From positions 69,969,268 to 70,033,267 of the forward strand of contig NC_088200.1 of NCBI RefSeq assembly GCF_028769735.1: DNA of 64,000 nt, written 5' to 3'. The notes under the pieces are model-generated. The model saw only the letters and a program-made list of their open reading frames with translations. It had not been told where the DNA came from and did not search any database. This DNA comes from Zonotrichia leucophrys gambelii (lineage: Eukaryota > Chordata > Aves > Passeriformes > Passerellidae). Below, in pieces: positions 62,389 through 64,000 of the stretch. Position 1 is the first letter of the stretch, and each line of letters starts with the position of its first letter. A program made the translations under genes and the position numbers.

Positions 62389-63530
62389 CTGTCAGTGACA
62401 AATCTCTCTTGGGCAGGTGGCACCGTCCTGACTTCCCAAGTGAAGGGAACACGGAGTGAGATCAACAGAAAGCTCTCAGGTCATCAAATCCAAAGGTTAA
62501 CCCAACTACCAATCCCAGCTGCAAGCCATGGCCCCAGGTGGCACATGCACATCCTCCACCGCTCCCCACAGGTCCTTGAGGACACGGGCAGCCCCACAAC
62601 CTGTCCCCAGAGAAATCCGATCCACAAAGAGCCACTCACAAATGGGCCATGGAAAAGTCACCAGGAAACAAAAAGACACTTCAGGGCCTTTAGGGTGGGT
62701 GCAGTGTCACTAAGCGGGAGCTTGCGCTGAGCCCCTGTCAGTGACAAATTGCCCTAGTGGAAGTGATGGGGCCCTGAATCACCACATGAAGGGAACACAG
62801 ACTGAGGCCTGCAGAGAGCTCTCAGCTCATCAAATCCAAAGGTTAACCCAAAAGTACCAATCCCACCACTAAGTCATGTCCCAAGTGCCAAATTTACCCC
62901 CTCTTTACATTCCTCCAGCAATGGTGATCCCTGGCAGTCTGTTTCAAGGTTTGACAACACTTCCTGGAGAAGAAACCTTTCCAAACAGCCAACTAAACCT
63001 CCCAGGTGCGACTCTCAGCAGTTTCCTCTCATCTTTTTTCCTGTTCCCTGCTAGAAGAGCCTGGTCCCTGCATGTCCCTGCTTGTCCCATTGTGTCTGTT
63101 GGTGCCCATGTGTGTCCCCAAGTGAAAGCTTGTCCCGAGTCACTGTCAGTGTCAAAGCCAAACCTTAACCCAAAATTACCAATCCCACCACTTTGTCATG
63201 TCTCAGGTGCATGGTGACACCACCACAGCCCTGGGCAGTCTGTTCCAATGTTTGACCACACTTCTTGGTGAAGAAACCTTTCCAAACAGCCACCTAAACT
63301 CTTCCCAGTGCATCTCTCAGCACTTTTCTCTCATCAAATCCAATTGTTAACCCAAAGCTGCCAATCCCACCACTAAGCCATGTTCCAGGTGCCACATTTA
63401 CACAAACAGCCCCTGGAGAACTCTGCTCCACAATGAGCCACTCACAAATGGGTCACCAAAAAGTCACCGGGAAATAAAAAGACACTTCAGGACCTGTGAT
63501 GATTGCAGGGGGATCAGCAGCCCACGTGCT
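62389..63530. repeat. Decayed tandem array of about 350-400-bp units containing CR1 sequence
   Basis: CTGTCAGTGACAAAT-type starts lie at 62389, 62735 and 63143. TCATCAAATCC followed by GTTAACCCA occurs at 62481, 62827 and 63331, with a partial copy near 63155. GTCACC and AAAAAGACACTTCAGG recur near 62655 and 63465. Much of each unit is reverse-complement CR1 (for example CAGTCTGTTCCAATGTTTGA). Units also share non-CR1 flank, which argues for tandem duplication rather than independent insertions. Confidence 0.65.
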
Positions 63531-64000
63531 GAGTCCCTCAGTTCTTCCCAAAACACCAAATTATGGCCAAGGGAACAGGCACATCCCTCAGGCCAGTGCC
63601 TGGCTCTGAGGTTGGTGTCAATGGAAGAGTCTGGGGCTTGTTCAGCACACAATGATCCACTCAACAGCTGATCCTCTGACACCTGGTGGGAGGCACCTTC
63701 TCCCTGAGGAAAAAGTTCCAGCACAGGAGCCAGCAGGGCTCATTGACCGAGCTTTGGAAGGGGGAAAGGGTCAAACCTGCCTTGCCAATTACGGGACATG
63801 GCATGGGGTGCCAACAATGGAACAAACAAGCTGGAATCCATCTCTCTATCTGCTTCAGGAGCTGTTGGCCACAATGTACCACACCTGGAATGTTTCTACA
63901 TGTCTGTGCTCAGCCGGAGGCAGAAGCCAGAGGAGCTCCAGCCTTTGTTCCAGTCCCACAGATCTGACATCCTCGGCAGCAGTGACAGCCAAAGCTGCTG
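63531..64000. other. Right edge, no gene recognised
   Basis: Unique-looking sequence with short overlapping ORFs on both strands. No domain was recognised. Confidence 0.5.

Noticed and set aside
61691..62465. 253- and 210-codon minus-strand ORFs
   Set aside because: Shadows of the protamine Arg codons and the downstream minisatellite.

Overview
The window is vertebrate nuclear DNA, almost certainly from a bird and probably a passerine. Evidence for this is spliced vertebrate genes with GT-AG introns, a galline-type protamine gene, many CR1 LINE 3' ends, and solo LTRs of avian endogenous retrovirus families. Three protein genes are supported; most of the rest is AT-rich intron or intergenic DNA. 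Family statements rest on recall of known sequences, because no search could be run.

Region 1-23.5 kb holds the 5' end of a fibrillin gene, FBN2, on the minus strand. Five coding exons run from the start codon at 22868 down to 14675. They encode the signal peptide, a Gln/Pro-rich N-terminus with a furin-type RVRRR site, the fibrillin N-terminal Cys domain and the first three EGF-like domains. All four splice junctions keep the reading frame. Positions 1-14674 belong to intron 5, whose next exon lies outside the window. A GC-rich promoter region covers about 22.5-23.5 kb. A solo LTR with a perfect 6-bp target-site duplication sits in intron 4.

Region 23.5-51.6 kb is intergenic. It contains several LTRs: 26.3-26.9, 27.36-27.99, 31.4-32.0, 37.02-37.41 and probably 47.8-48.2 kb. 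CR1 scraps and simple repeats are also present. No gene in this stretch could be named; one exon-like ORF at 44.35-44.59 kb is flagged.

Region 51.6-58.6 kb holds a complete FN3KRP gene (ketosamine-3-kinase) on the minus strand. It has six exons, 924 coding bases and 307 residues, and all exon phases agree. Intron 1 carries CR1 elements and an LTR that splits one CR1 copy.

Region 58.9-61.6 kb is a cluster of three LTRs of one family. Two of them face each other as a large inverted repeat. A 60-codon ORF of unknown identity lies between the first two.

Region 61.7-62.1 kb is a complete, compact, intronless protamine gene on the plus strand. It has two CRE-like TGACCTCA boxes, a TATA box, a 57-residue Arg/Ser-rich product and a polyadenylation signal. 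It is followed by a minisatellite and a decayed tandem array containing CR1 sequence up to about 63.5 kb.

The three genes are not known to work together: FBN2 is extracellular matrix, FN3KRP is protein deglycation, and protamine packs sperm chromatin. Their side-by-side position is itself notable, because in human FBN2 and FN3KRP lie on different chromosomes.
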